Below are positions 53,352 to 61,241 of a stretch of DNA of 64,000 nucleotides, in pieces; the first letter of the stretch is position 1, and every line of letters begins with the position of its first letter. A model generated the notes under the pieces. The model was not told where the DNA came from, made no database searches, and saw nothing but the letters and a program-made list of their open reading frames with translations. The position numbers were made by a program, and so were the translations under genes. Origin of the DNA: VRUE01 sp035605695 (GTDB lineage Bacteria > Actinomycetota > Thermoleophilia > Solirubrobacterales > 70-9); the NCBI GenBank assembly GCA_035605695.1, contig DATNGZ010000077.1:35316-99315 (forward strand), written 5' to 3'.

Positions 53352-54860
53352 ATGGCTCAGATATTCATCAGTCACTCTTCGCTCGACCACGATCTCGTCG
53401 ACAAATTCGTTGACCTCTTGCAGACGGGTCTCGGGATCCATGGCAAAGACACGATCTTTGCCTCCTCGATCCCTGGCAAAGACATACGGATGGGGATTGT
53501 CAATGACGAGGTCAAGAAAGAGCTGCTCGATGCCAAGCTGGTCATTTTCGTCCTGTCGCTCAATTTTCTGGAGAGCAGCTACTGCTGGGTCGAGGTCGGC
53601 GCAGCTCTGGCGGCCGACCGAGACATGTTTCTACTTACCACCCAAGATGTCGATCGGAAAGAGCTCAGCGCCGTATTCGAGGGCTACCAGGTTGAGAAAA
53701 TACATACGAAAGGGTCCCTCGCCAAACTAGCCAGCGTTATTGACAGTGTCGGAATCACCCGGACTGGCCCTGGGACCGATCGCTGGGAGGCCAAGCGCGA
53801 CGGTTTCCTCAAACGGCTGGCGGCTGAGCATCGGGCCGCCGAGAGGCGCCGCAAACAGATCAAAGAGAACATACCTGGCTGGAAAGACAGGGGCTATTGG
53901 AGCGGATCGATAGTTGACGGAAGCCTTTACATCGGTTCCGGGTATGTGACAGAGGACGCCAAAAAAGAGATTGCTCGCACAATCGAACGTGGCAAAGTGC
54001 TGCCGACTGTGTATGCGTATCTCACTAGTTCCGGATACCAGAACTGGGTGAGCCTGACCGACGATCAAAGCTACGGTTACTACCGAGACTCATTGACCCT
54101 CTTTACGAAAAAGGGCGATGATCTCGCTGACAAAATCAAGACGGCCGTCGGTACCGATGAACTCGACTTGATCAGCCTTGGCCCCGGGGATGGCCGTAAG
54201 GATGTGGTTTTGCTCAGGGCGCTCACAAAAGTGTTCGATCCAGACGCCCTTTACTTCTACCCGTTCGATGTCAACGCGAGCATGATCGCCCACGCGATGA
54301 CCGCCATCACAAAGGTCAAACGATTGCGAAAAGTAAGGGCCAAGGCGATCCTGGCCGACCTCGCCTCGCTACCCGAGTTCTCGGGGATCTATCAGTACAG
54401 GAAAGCTCCCAACGTACTTTCCCTGATCGGAAACACGCTCGGAAATCTGCCCGAAGACCAAGCCTTCATTGAACAGCTCTACAGCAACGCCATGGGGTCG
54501 GGAGATTTGCTCCTGCTCGAGGTGCGCAAGAACCAGGACACCGATCCAGAGCTGCTGAAGACGGAAGCGAATAAGGAGTTCGATCTCGGCCCACTTGAGA
54601 TCCTCGGTGTGCCGCTCGACCCCGACAAGATCCACTACAGAGCGATCGAAGACTTGCGCTTCAGCCCAATTCCGAAAACAAAGACCATCATCTCCACCTA
54701 CGAGGCGGTTACCCTCGAGAAAAAATTCAAAGATGTTCGTCTGGGACTAATTCGAGAGTACGATCACGACGCGCTGAGCAAAGTATGCAAAGACATCGGG
54801 TTCGAGGTTCTTTCTGACCCCGAGTACGATTCGTCCGTCGCGTTGCTCTTGCGTAAGTGA
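53352..54860 (+). CDS. TIR domain fused to EgtD-like (Methyltransf_33) methyltransferase
   Basis: Start at the ATG at 53352 (502 residues; MAQIFISHSS); an earlier start at 53325 is unlikely. Residues 1-135 are a TIR domain with IFISHSSLDHDLVDKF, the BB-loop region IFASSIPGKDI, and SSYCWVEVGAAL with the candidate NADase Glu81. A helical, charged linker (about 140-180) follows. Residues about 190-500 match histidine Nalpha-methyltransferase (EgtD)-like proteins: motif I LDLISLGPGDGRKDVVLL (about 273-290), YFYPFDVNASMIAHAM, and LSLIGNTLGNLPEDQAF. The gene is visibly more A/T-rich than its neighbours and abuts tRNA-Ser. A TIR NADase effector gated by a SAM-binding domain is plausible as a defence or stress system; this is inference. 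Confidence 0.82.
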   Translation: MAQIFISHSSLDHDLVDKFVDLLQTGLGIHGKDTIFASSIPGKDIRMGIVNDEVKKELLDAKLVIFVLSLNFLESSYCWVEVGAALAADRDMFLLTTQDVDRKELSAVFEGYQVEKIHTKGSLAKLASVIDSVGITRTGPGTDRWEAKRDGFLKRLAAEHRAAERRRKQIKENIPGWKDRGYWSGSIVDGSLYIGSGYVTEDAKKEIARTIERGKVLPTVYAYLTSSGYQNWVSLTDDQSYGYYRDSLTLFTKKGDDLADKIKTAVGTDELDLISLGPGDGRKDVVLLRALTKVFDPDALYFYPFDVNASMIAHAMTAITKVKRLRKVRAKAILADLASLPEFSGIYQYRKAPNVLSLIGNTLGNLPEDQAFIEQLYSNAMGSGDLLLLEVRKNQDTDPELLKTEANKEFDLGPLEILGVPLDPDKIHYRAIEDLRFSPIPKTKTIISTYEAVTLEKKFKDVRLGLIREYDHDALSKVCKDIGFEVLSDPEYDSSVALLLRK

Positions 54861-54874
54861 AACGGCTCTGAGGG

Positions 54875-56305
54875 CTAGCGACGCGAACGCAGAACTACGC
54901 GGGCGCCGCGGGAGGGGATCATCGTCACGTTGCGGTGCAGGGCGCGCTCGGGCTCGGGCTCGGCGGCCTCTAGGTCGAGGCGGCGGGCCGTCGCCTCCAG
55001 GACCACGCGCATCTCGGCCATCGCCAGGGCGGCGCCGAGGCAGCGGCGGATGCCGCCGCCGAAGGGGATCCACTCGTAGGTGCCGGGTTTGCGGCCGAGC
55101 CAGCGCTCGGGGCGGAACTCGAAAGGTTGCGGGTAGAGGTCCTCGCGGTGGTGGACGAGGAGGATGCTCATCCCGACCGGGGTATCGGCGGAAACGCCGT
55201 AGGGGCCGAAGCGCCAGGGGACGGTCACGCGGCGGCCGATGAACGGGACCACCGGGCGCGAGCGCATGCTCTCGATGATCGTCGCCTCGATCTGCGCCTT
55301 GGCGTTTTCGCCGCCGGCGCGGGTCGCTTCGCGCAGGGCTTCGTGGGCCCCCGGGTTGCGCACGAGCCGCTCCCAGGTCCAGGAGAGCGTGTTGGCGGTC
55401 GTCTCGTGGCCGGCGAGAACCAGGGTGAGGAGCTCGTCGCGGACTTCTTTGTCGTCCATCGCCTCACCGTCCTCCGCCCGAGCCTGCAGCAGCAGGGAGA
55501 GAATGTCGCGGCGCTCCGCCAGATGCTGGTCGGCCCGGCGGGCGCGGATCACGGCGTAGGTCGGGCGGTCGAGCAGGGCGACGCCGAGCTTGATCACGCC
55601 GGAGGCGTCTTCGCGACCGATGCCGAGCAGTTCCCCGGCCTGGCCGACCGGTGAGGTGGAGGCATTGACCAAGTACTTGACCGTCGAGCGCATCCGGTCC
55701 TCGGGCGTACCGCGCTCGGGCTTGCCCTCGATGCCGAAGATCCCGGCCATGATCACGTCGAGGGTGATTGCCTGCATCCGCGGCGCCAGCGCGAAGGGCC
55801 GGTTCAGCGGCCAGCGGTCGAGCTCGCGTTCGGTCGCCGCCTTGATCATTTCCGTGTAGCGCTCGATCGCCTCGCCGTGGAAGGGCGGCAGCAGCAGTTT
55901 GCGCTGGCGCATATGCCGCTCTCCAAGCGAGGTGAGGACCGAGCCGGTGCCGAGGATCGGCCGCAGCGGTGACTCACCGGTCAGCGACGGCGCTTGCTCG
56001 GGCCTCGCCGTGAAGAGAGAGCGGACGTGGTCGGGATGGCTGGTGACGACCGGGCCGCCGGGCATCGCCGTGCGCATGCGAAAGGTCTCGCCGATGCGTC
56101 GCCGGGCGCCGAAGACGTACTCGATCTGGCGCTGGCTGAAGCGCAGCATCTGCGCCGTGCGCGGCAGCGGCACGATCGGGGGTTTGCCGAGGCTGGCAAG
56201 CTCAGCTGCCTCGATTGGGCCAGCGGGGGAGGGAGGCGCCTCGCTGACGAGGTCCGGGAAGGCTGGTTCCTCGACGCTGACAGGACGCTCGACGACGCTG
56301 CTCAC
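54875..56305 (-). CDS. Cytochrome P450
   Basis: Start at the GTG at 56305 (476 residues); the longer frame is antisense to pyruvate kinase. I-helix motif AGHETTANTLSW, ESMR of the E-x-x-R motif, FRPERWLGR, and the heme loop FGGGIRRCLGAALAMAEM with the axial Cys are present. It is a soluble bacterial P450, probably served by a ferredoxin. The substrate is unknown. It is divergent from pyruvate kinase across a short spacer. Confidence 0.93.
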   Translation of the reverse strand: MSSVVERPVSVEEPAFPDLVSEAPPSPAGPIEAAELASLGKPPIVPLPRTAQMLRFSQRQIEYVFGARRRIGETFRMRTAMPGGPVVTSHPDHVRSLFTARPEQAPSLTGESPLRPILGTGSVLTSLGERHMRQRKLLLPPFHGEAIERYTEMIKAATERELDRWPLNRPFALAPRMQAITLDVIMAGIFGIEGKPERGTPEDRMRSTVKYLVNASTSPVGQAGELLGIGREDASGVIKLGVALLDRPTYAVIRARRADQHLAERRDILSLLLQARAEDGEAMDDKEVRDELLTLVLAGHETTANTLSWTWERLVRNPGAHEALREATRAGGENAKAQIEATIIESMRSRPVVPFIGRRVTVPWRFGPYGVSADTPVGMSILLVHHREDLYPQPFEFRPERWLGRKPGTYEWIPFGGGIRRCLGAALAMAEMRVVLEATARRLDLEAAEPEPERALHRNVTMIPSRGARVVLRSRR

Positions 56306-56381
56306 TGGCCCATTGTCACAGAGATCGGTGTAAACGTTGGCAAGCGAGGAGTGCGATGCGTCACGCACTACAGTCATAACG

Positions 56382-57797
56382 ATGCAGCCGAGCAGGCGGA
56401 CAAAGATCATCGCAACGGTCGGGCCGGCGAGCTGGAGTGCCGACATCCTGCCGCGCCTGATCGAGGTCGGCGCCGATGTCCTGCGCCTCAACTTTTCCCA
56501 CGCCGACCGCGACCGCCACGCGCGCACGGTGGAGGCGATCCGAGCTGCCGCCGAGCAGGTCGGGCGTGAGGTCGCCGTGCTCGGCGACCTGCCCGGACCG
56601 AAGTTGCGGATCGGCGAGCTGCGCGACGACGTCGCCGAGCTGGAGACCGGAATGCACGTGAAATTGACCCCGCAGGAGGTCGAGGGCGACCGCGAGACGA
56701 TCCCCGTCACCTGGCAGGGCGTCACCTCGCTGCGCCAGGACGAACCCGTCTACCTCGCTGACGGCTCGATCCGCCTGCGCGTGCGCGGGCCCGAAGACGG
56801 CGGCATCAACTGCGAGGTCGAGGTCGGCGGCACGCTCTCCTCGCACAAGGGGATGAACGTGCCCGGAATCGTCACCCCGGCCGCGACTGCCGGCGACCTC
56901 GGCTGGGTCGAGTTCGCAGTCGAGCAGGGCATCGATCTGCTCGCCGTTTCCTTCGTCTCCACGGCCACCGACCTCGAGCCAGTCAGCGAGCGGCTGCGCG
57001 CGCTCGGCTCTGACATTCCCCTGATCGCCAAGATCGAGAAGCAGGCGGCGGCGGAGAACGCCGAGGAGATCGTCCGCGCCGCGACCGGCGGGATCATGGT
57101 TGCCCGCGGAGACCTCGGGATCGAGGTACCGCTGGCTCAGGTACCGGTCCTGCAGAAGCGCCTGATCCGCGCCGCCGGCAAGCGCTCCAAGCCGGTGATT
57201 ACGGCGACCCAGATGCTGGCCTCGATGGTGATCGCGCGCCGCCCGACCCGGGCCGAGGTGACCGACGTCGCCAACGCGATCTACGACGGCACCGACGCGG
57301 TGATGCTCTCCGAGGAGACCGCCGTCGGCCAGCACCCGATCGAGTCGGTGCGGGTGATGGACCAGATCGCCCGCGCCACCGAGCCCGACCTGCCCTACGG
57401 CGAGTGGCTCTTCGGTCGCACCGACCAGGCGACCCAGGACGTCGCCGACTCGGTCGCCCAGGGCGCCGTCGGCGCGGTCTACCGCCTCGGTCTCTCGGCT
57501 CTTGTCGTGCCGACGACGAGCGGGCGCACCGCGCGCCTCGTCTCCGCCCACCGCCCCAACGTGCCGGTGCTGGCGATCTCACCGCGGATCGACACCGTGC
57601 GCCGGCTCAACCTGCTCTTCGGCGTCAGGGCGGTTTTGCACGAGCAGGAGACGGACATCCGCACCCTGCTCCATGACTGCGCCGGGCTAGCCGGCGAACA
57701 GGGCATCGCCGCCTCCGGCGACCTGATCGCGATCACGGCGGGCCTTCCCGAGCAGGAGCTGGGCACGAACCTCTTCGAGGTCCACCGCGTGCCCTAA
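56382..57797 (+). CDS. pyk: Pyruvate kinase
   Basis: Start at the ATG at 56382 (471 residues; MQPSRRTKIIATVGPASW); a TTG at 56337 is unlikely. Active-site blocks are LRLNFSHADRDRH, IDLLAVSFVSTATDLEP, ITGGIMVARGDLGIEVPLAQ-like MVARGDLGIEVP, and ITATQMLASMV. The enzyme makes ATP and pyruvate from PEP and ADP in the cytosol. It precedes the enoyl-CoA hydratase gene by 18 bp. Confidence 0.96.
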   Translation: MQPSRRTKIIATVGPASWSADILPRLIEVGADVLRLNFSHADRDRHARTVEAIRAAAEQVGREVAVLGDLPGPKLRIGELRDDVAELETGMHVKLTPQEVEGDRETIPVTWQGVTSLRQDEPVYLADGSIRLRVRGPEDGGINCEVEVGGTLSSHKGMNVPGIVTPAATAGDLGWVEFAVEQGIDLLAVSFVSTATDLEPVSERLRALGSDIPLIAKIEKQAAAENAEEIVRAATGGIMVARGDLGIEVPLAQVPVLQKRLIRAAGKRSKPVITATQMLASMVIARRPTRAEVTDVANAIYDGTDAVMLSEETAVGQHPIESVRVMDQIARATEPDLPYGEWLFGRTDQATQDVADSVAQGAVGAVYRLGLSALVVPTTSGRTARLVSAHRPNVPVLAISPRIDTVRRLNLLFGVRAVLHEQETDIRTLLHDCAGLAGEQGIAASGDLIAITAGLPEQELGTNLFEVHRVP

Positions 57798-57815
57798 CTG
57801 GCATAGGGTTTTCCC

Positions 57816-58589
57816 ATGTCGATTCGATTGGAGCGTGAGCAGGGACTGGCCGTGGCCACCCTCGACAGTCCGCCGCTGAACCTATTCGACGGTGCGATGT
57901 TCGAGGCGCTGCAGGCGACGGTCGCGGCGGTTGAGGGCGACCCGCCGCGGGCACTGTTGTTCCGCGCCGAGGGCAGGGCCGTCTCCGGCGGCGTCAACGT
58001 CGCCGAGTTCGACGGTTTGACGCCCGAGCGAGCAAGCGATCTTTGGGACGATTTGATCGGTGTCGTCGAGCGGGTGGAAGCGCTGCCGCTGCCGGTCATC
58101 TTTGCCGCCCACGCGCTGACCCTGACCGCGGCCTTCGAGCTCGCGCTCAGCTGCGACCTGATCCTCGCCGCCCGCTCGGCCAAGTTCGGCTTGGTCGAGA
58201 AAGTGGTCGGCCTGACGCCGTCGATGGGCGGTACGCAGCGGCTCGCGGAGCGCGCCGGCAGCGGCCGCGCCCGCGAGTTCGTGATGACCGGTGAGATCTA
58301 CAGTGCCGAGGAGATGGAGCGCTGGAACGTCGTCAACCGCGTCTTTGACGACGAGGGCTTCGACGAGCGGGCGCGCGCCTTCGCAGCCGAGCTGGCGGCG
58401 GGGCCGACCAAGGCGCACGCGATGACCAAGCTCGTCCTGCGCCGCTTCCGCGAGGGCGGGATACCGGCGGCGGACGAGACGGTCCGCACCGATGCCGGGG
58501 ACCTGTTCGCCACGGAGGACCTGCAGCGCGCGGTAAAGACCTTTCTCGAGCACGGCGGGCCTGGTCACGCCACCTTCGAGGGCCGCTGA
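57816..58589 (+). CDS. Enoyl-CoA hydratase/isomerase family protein
   Basis: A 257-residue crotonase-fold protein. The oxyanion hole is formed by GRAVSGGVNVAEFDG, and the second by FELALSCDLILAARSA, with FGLVEKVVGLTPSMGGTQRL. One catalytic Glu (LVE) is present; the second acid site is not clear, so an isomerase or hydratase choice cannot be made. It acts on CoA thioesters in fatty-acid or aromatic breakdown. Confidence 0.88.
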   Translation: MSIRLEREQGLAVATLDSPPLNLFDGAMFEALQATVAAVEGDPPRALLFRAEGRAVSGGVNVAEFDGLTPERASDLWDDLIGVVERVEALPLPVIFAAHALTLTAAFELALSCDLILAARSAKFGLVEKVVGLTPSMGGTQRLAERAGSGRAREFVMTGEIYSAEEMERWNVVNRVFDDEGFDERARAFAAELAAGPTKAHAMTKLVLRRFREGGIPAADETVRTDAGDLFATEDLQRAVKTFLEHGGPGHATFEGR

Positions 58590-58647
58590 GCTTTCAATGC
58601 ACCGTATGGAGGCATAAAGCGCAACCGGAACGGGATAGGGTGCGCCG

Positions 58648-59118
58648 ATGACCGACTTCGACGCAATCGCCCAGGGAATGACCCAGGCCGTGCCGTTCGC
58701 GGGCTACCTCGGCCTTGAGATCACCAGCGTCGGCGAGGGCGAGGCTCTCGTCGTTCTGCCGGAGCGTCCCGAGCTGACCAACCACGTCGGCTCCCAGCAC
58801 GCCGGCGCCCTCTTCACTGCAGCCGAGACCGCATCGGGCGCCGCCTTCGTCGGTGCCTTCGCCGAGCGCATGGGCGACGTCACGCCCCTGGCCCGCAGCG
58901 CCGAGATCTCCTACGAAAAGATCGCCAAAGGCCCGATCGAGGCAAGTGCCAAGCTCGGCGTCGATTCGGCTGTCGCCCTGGCCACCCTCGACGCCGAGGG
59001 CAAGGTCGTCTTCCCTTGCGAGGTAGAGCTAAACGACGCCGACGGCCAGCGAGTGGCGACGGCCGTAGTCCAGTGGCACGTGCGACTGAACAAGCCCACC
59101 GAGCCCGAAGCCGCCTAA
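58648..59118 (+). CDS. Hotdog-fold thioesterase-like protein (PaaI/DUF4442 type)
   Basis: A 156-residue hotdog protein: VPFAGYLGLEITSVGEGEAL, HVGSQHAGALFTAAETASGA (the central helix and active region) and a second strand block PLARSAEISYEKIAKG. These fit DUF4442/PaaI-type acyl-CoA thioesterases. Its close upstream neighbour is the enoyl-CoA hydratase gene, so it may act on the same CoA esters. It ends just before the tRNA-Arg gene. Confidence 0.82.
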   Translation: MTDFDAIAQGMTQAVPFAGYLGLEITSVGEGEALVVLPERPELTNHVGSQHAGALFTAAETASGAAFVGAFAERMGDVTPLARSAEISYEKIAKGPIEASAKLGVDSAVALATLDAEGKVVFPCEVELNDADGQRVATAVVQWHVRLNKPTEPEAA

Positions 59119-59171
59119 CCGAGTCCCCAAGTCCCTAGAATCGCCGTCCGGGCATTCCAAGCCCACATCCC

Positions 59172-59245
59172 GCGCCTGTAGCTCAGTTGGATAGAGCGTC
59201 GGTCTACGAAACCGAAGGTCACAGGTTCGAATCCTGTCAGGCGCG
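59172..59245 (+). tRNA. tRNA-Arg (anticodon ACG), island integration site
   Basis: A full cloverleaf: acceptor GCGCCTG with CAGGCGC, anticodon loop CTACGAA (ACG), T loop TTCGAAT, discriminator G. It is 74 nt long. Its 3' 45 nt plus two flanking bases recur exactly at 63697-63743. It is intact, so the island uses the tRNA as attachment site without breaking it. Confidence 0.97.
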
Positions 59246-59247
59246 TT
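59201..59247 (+). repeat. attL-like copy of a 47-bp direct repeat (in tRNA-Arg)
   Basis: The 47 bases from the anticodon stem to two bases after the tRNA match 63697-63743 exactly. The bases before and after differ (C versus T; G versus C), which marks the limits of the repeat. Confidence 0.95.
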
Positions 59248-59318
59248 GGGTCACAGCCCGCTCGCAGAGCGGAATCCGGCATCTGAAGCGGGTTTGCGCG
59301 AGCTCGGCCCTCATTGTC

Positions 59319-59356
59319 GCGAAAGGTCAACGGAGGTCAGCGAAAGTCAGCAAAAG
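59319..59356 (+). repeat. Short tandem repeats near attL (GCGAAAG/GTCAGC type)
   Basis: Imperfect repeats of GTCAGCGAAAGTCAGCAAAAG character lie 72-110 bp inside the tRNA end. A similar block (GTCGCAGAAAAGTCACAGAAA) lies near 63640, inside the other end. They could be integrase or excisionase arm sites. Confidence 0.4.
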
Positions 59357-59421
59357 GCTGATTTCAGGCCCTCTCCTTCCCTTCACCTTCCCTTTGAGAG
59401 TGGGTGTAGGTAGAAGACCAG

Positions 59422-60194
59422 CTACCCGGCAGGACTACAAACCGCGCACTCTTCCTCTGGAACCACCGGCTCCTGTGTGACCTCCATCGTTCGCAGGTCG
59501 TAGAGATGGCTGACCCCAAGAGTCGATGGCTTCGCAAGGCCGGTGAGATGATGCATGATGTCCAGGGAGACTTGGCCGCTGATTAGCGCACAGGCTCCCC
59601 CTAGCGTCGCGGCCGGCGATGGCTTGGCTCTTTGCTGATTGACCGCCACGTCATAGAGGGGGTAGGAGCGCTTGTAGCCGATCTCCTGGCAGGAATAGCA
59701 GCCAGTTTCTCCCGGCACATATAGCGGCCGACCCGGGCAATGGGGGGGTAGTGGCTCATCGCGATGTAGGGGATGCCAGAGGCAAAGCAGGCAGAATTGA
59801 CCCAGACCTCGATGTCGTGGGCGGGCCAATCAACAGCGTTGACGACCAGGTCATAGCCGTCGATCGCGGCTGCAACTGCTGCCTCGCTGTCGAGCCGTTC
59901 TTCCAGAACCTTGAGTCGCATCGCGGAGTTGAAGGTTCGGAGGCGTTCGGCAGCTAGTTTCGCCTTCGGTCTGCCTACGTCGCCCTCTCCGTAGAGGACT
60001 TGGCGATTGAGGTTGCTGATCTCAACCGTGTCGAAATCGACCAACAGCATCTCGCCGATTCCGCAACAGGCCAGCGCCAACGCTGACCAGCCACCTAGCC
60101 CGCCGACTCCTAGAACAGCAATCCGCGCACATTTGCCGATGATTTCGTTAGAGGCATGAAGCGCATGAAAGAAGGATTGGCTGTATACAAGCAC
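59422..60194 (-). pseudogene. ThiF/MoeB/HesA E1-like adenylyltransferase, frameshifted
   Basis: The N-terminal frame (ending 59601) has the Rossmann loop RIAVLGVGGLGGWSA, LLVDFDTVEISNLNRQ (ATP-binding acid and SNLNRQ) and GRPKAKLAAERLR, as in ThiF/MoeB E1 enzymes. The C-terminal part is in another frame (59422-59829): PLYVPGETGCYSCQE and EECAVCS, i.e. the two C-x2-C halves of the zinc site. The frames switch at a run of seven C (minus strand; G at 59742-59748 on the plus strand); one extra base would rejoin them. It is either a real frameshift, a programmed one or an assembly error. Such E1s adenylate ubiquitin-like or sulfur-carrier protein ends. The N-terminus is short and the start is uncertain. 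Confidence 0.75.
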
Positions 60195-60566
60195 CTGTTG
60201 CGCACTTTCACCGCAAGCAAGACAGAGGATCTGATCGACGGAATTGATTCATCTGATCTGCTGCAACAGATTCAGAACAATTACCCAGATCCCCCGATCC
60301 GCGGTAGTGATTTGACGCAAGCCCTTGATCGGGTCGACCGTCTACAGGTAAAGATTGGGGTCCAACCCCCAGTCTTGACTTACAACCAAGATCGTCGCCG
60401 CCTCTTTCTAGCGGATCGTTCCTTCCTCTTCTATCGGGAGCATGGTGATCCGACTTGGCCTTGGGAGAAGGACGAGACTCTCATGAGCCTGATAGAGGCA
60501 GCCCCAGAGGATGCTCAGTTGGATCTAAGCGACATCGAATTGTCGGGCGGAGACTCCTCTAGGTAA
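60156..60566 (+). CDS. Small protein of unknown function beside the E1-like gene
   Basis: A 136-residue protein that I do not recognise. It has an LYKHLL-like helix start (LAVYKHLLRTFTASKTED), then PIRGSDLTQALDRVDRLQV and a conserved-looking aromatic segment, LFLADRSFLFYREHGDPTW, ending in an acidic tail. There is no signal peptide or helix. Its codons are more A/T-rich than the chromosome around. Its start overlaps that of the divergent E1-like gene by about 39 bp, so one start is probably further in (for example codon 4). Confidence 0.6.
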   Translation: MKRMKEGLAVYKHLLRTFTASKTEDLIDGIDSSDLLQQIQNNYPDPPIRGSDLTQALDRVDRLQVKIGVQPPVLTYNQDRRRLFLADRSFLFYREHGDPTWPWEKDETLMSLIEAAPEDAQLDLSDIELSGGDSSR

Positions 60567-60642
60567 ATAGCCTGGGGCATCAAGGATCACCGTTTAGGAG
60601 AACTTTCGGGCGCCGGCTGTCTATGCGGGTTAGGCTTGTGCG

Positions 60643-61076
60643 GTGGCTGGAGCGATGGTTGAAGTCACCGAGGTGATGCCGGTTCGGCGCGGGTACCTGA
60701 ACGGCCTTGCACGATTTCAGAGCAAAGCGCATTTTCGCTGCCCGATTTGTGATGGCCGGGCCGTACGCGCTCTCAGCGATACCCAGGGTCGTGCGGATGT
60801 AGGCGACTTCTACTGTCTCGATCACAGGGGGCCCTTTCGTGGTCCGCTTATGCAGCTGGAGGAGGAAGGCACCGTGAACAAGGACCAAGAGATCATCGCG
60901 CTGGAAATCGAGAAGCGACTCCGCGAGAAACACGAGTCCGGGGTGGCTGCATCTACCTCTCGCTCAGCGAGTGGGCCAAGCGGCTGGATGTCTCGGAAGG
61001 GGAGTTCCTCCGACAAGTTGCAGAGCTTGTGGACGCCGGGAAAGTAAAGCCCAGCGTCCTTGAGATCTGCGGCTGA
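60643..61076 (+). pseudogene. Zinc-ribbon plus winged-helix-like protein, frameshifted
   Basis: The first part (60643-60942) has FRCPICDGRAV and FYCLDHRG, a C2-C/H-type zinc ribbon, followed by an acidic helix (DQEIIALEIEKRLREKHES). Near 60940 a GGGG run shifts the frame: the -1 frame continues convincingly with LSLSEWAKRLDVSEGEFLR and VAELVDAGKVKPSVLE to the stop at 61076, while the listed frame ends earlier in serine-rich sequence. Adding one G would restore it. A strong ribosome site (GGAGGAGGAAGG) also precedes a GTG at 60874, which may start a separate small gene. Possibly a regulator. Confidence 0.6.
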
Positions 61077-61241
61077 AGCCTCCTCTGGCACCCGCTGCTG
61101 GTAGCGGTGGCCGCCGGCGCGGGCCAGGGATCGAGTCTGCCGCTGGCGGAAGCACTCGCATCCTGCGCCCTGAGCTTTCTCGTTTGAGGTCCCGCCGCTA
61201 GGAGCTCGGGTCGGTGCCTGGCTTGTCTCGCACCGATTCGT

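Noticed and set aside
56361..57551. Minus-strand open frame of 396 codons
   Set aside because: Antisense to pyruvate kinase.
60940..60945. Programmed -1 frameshift signal
   Set aside because: CCGGGGTGG is not a typical slippery heptamer and I see no clear downstream structure, so a plain indel is more likely.
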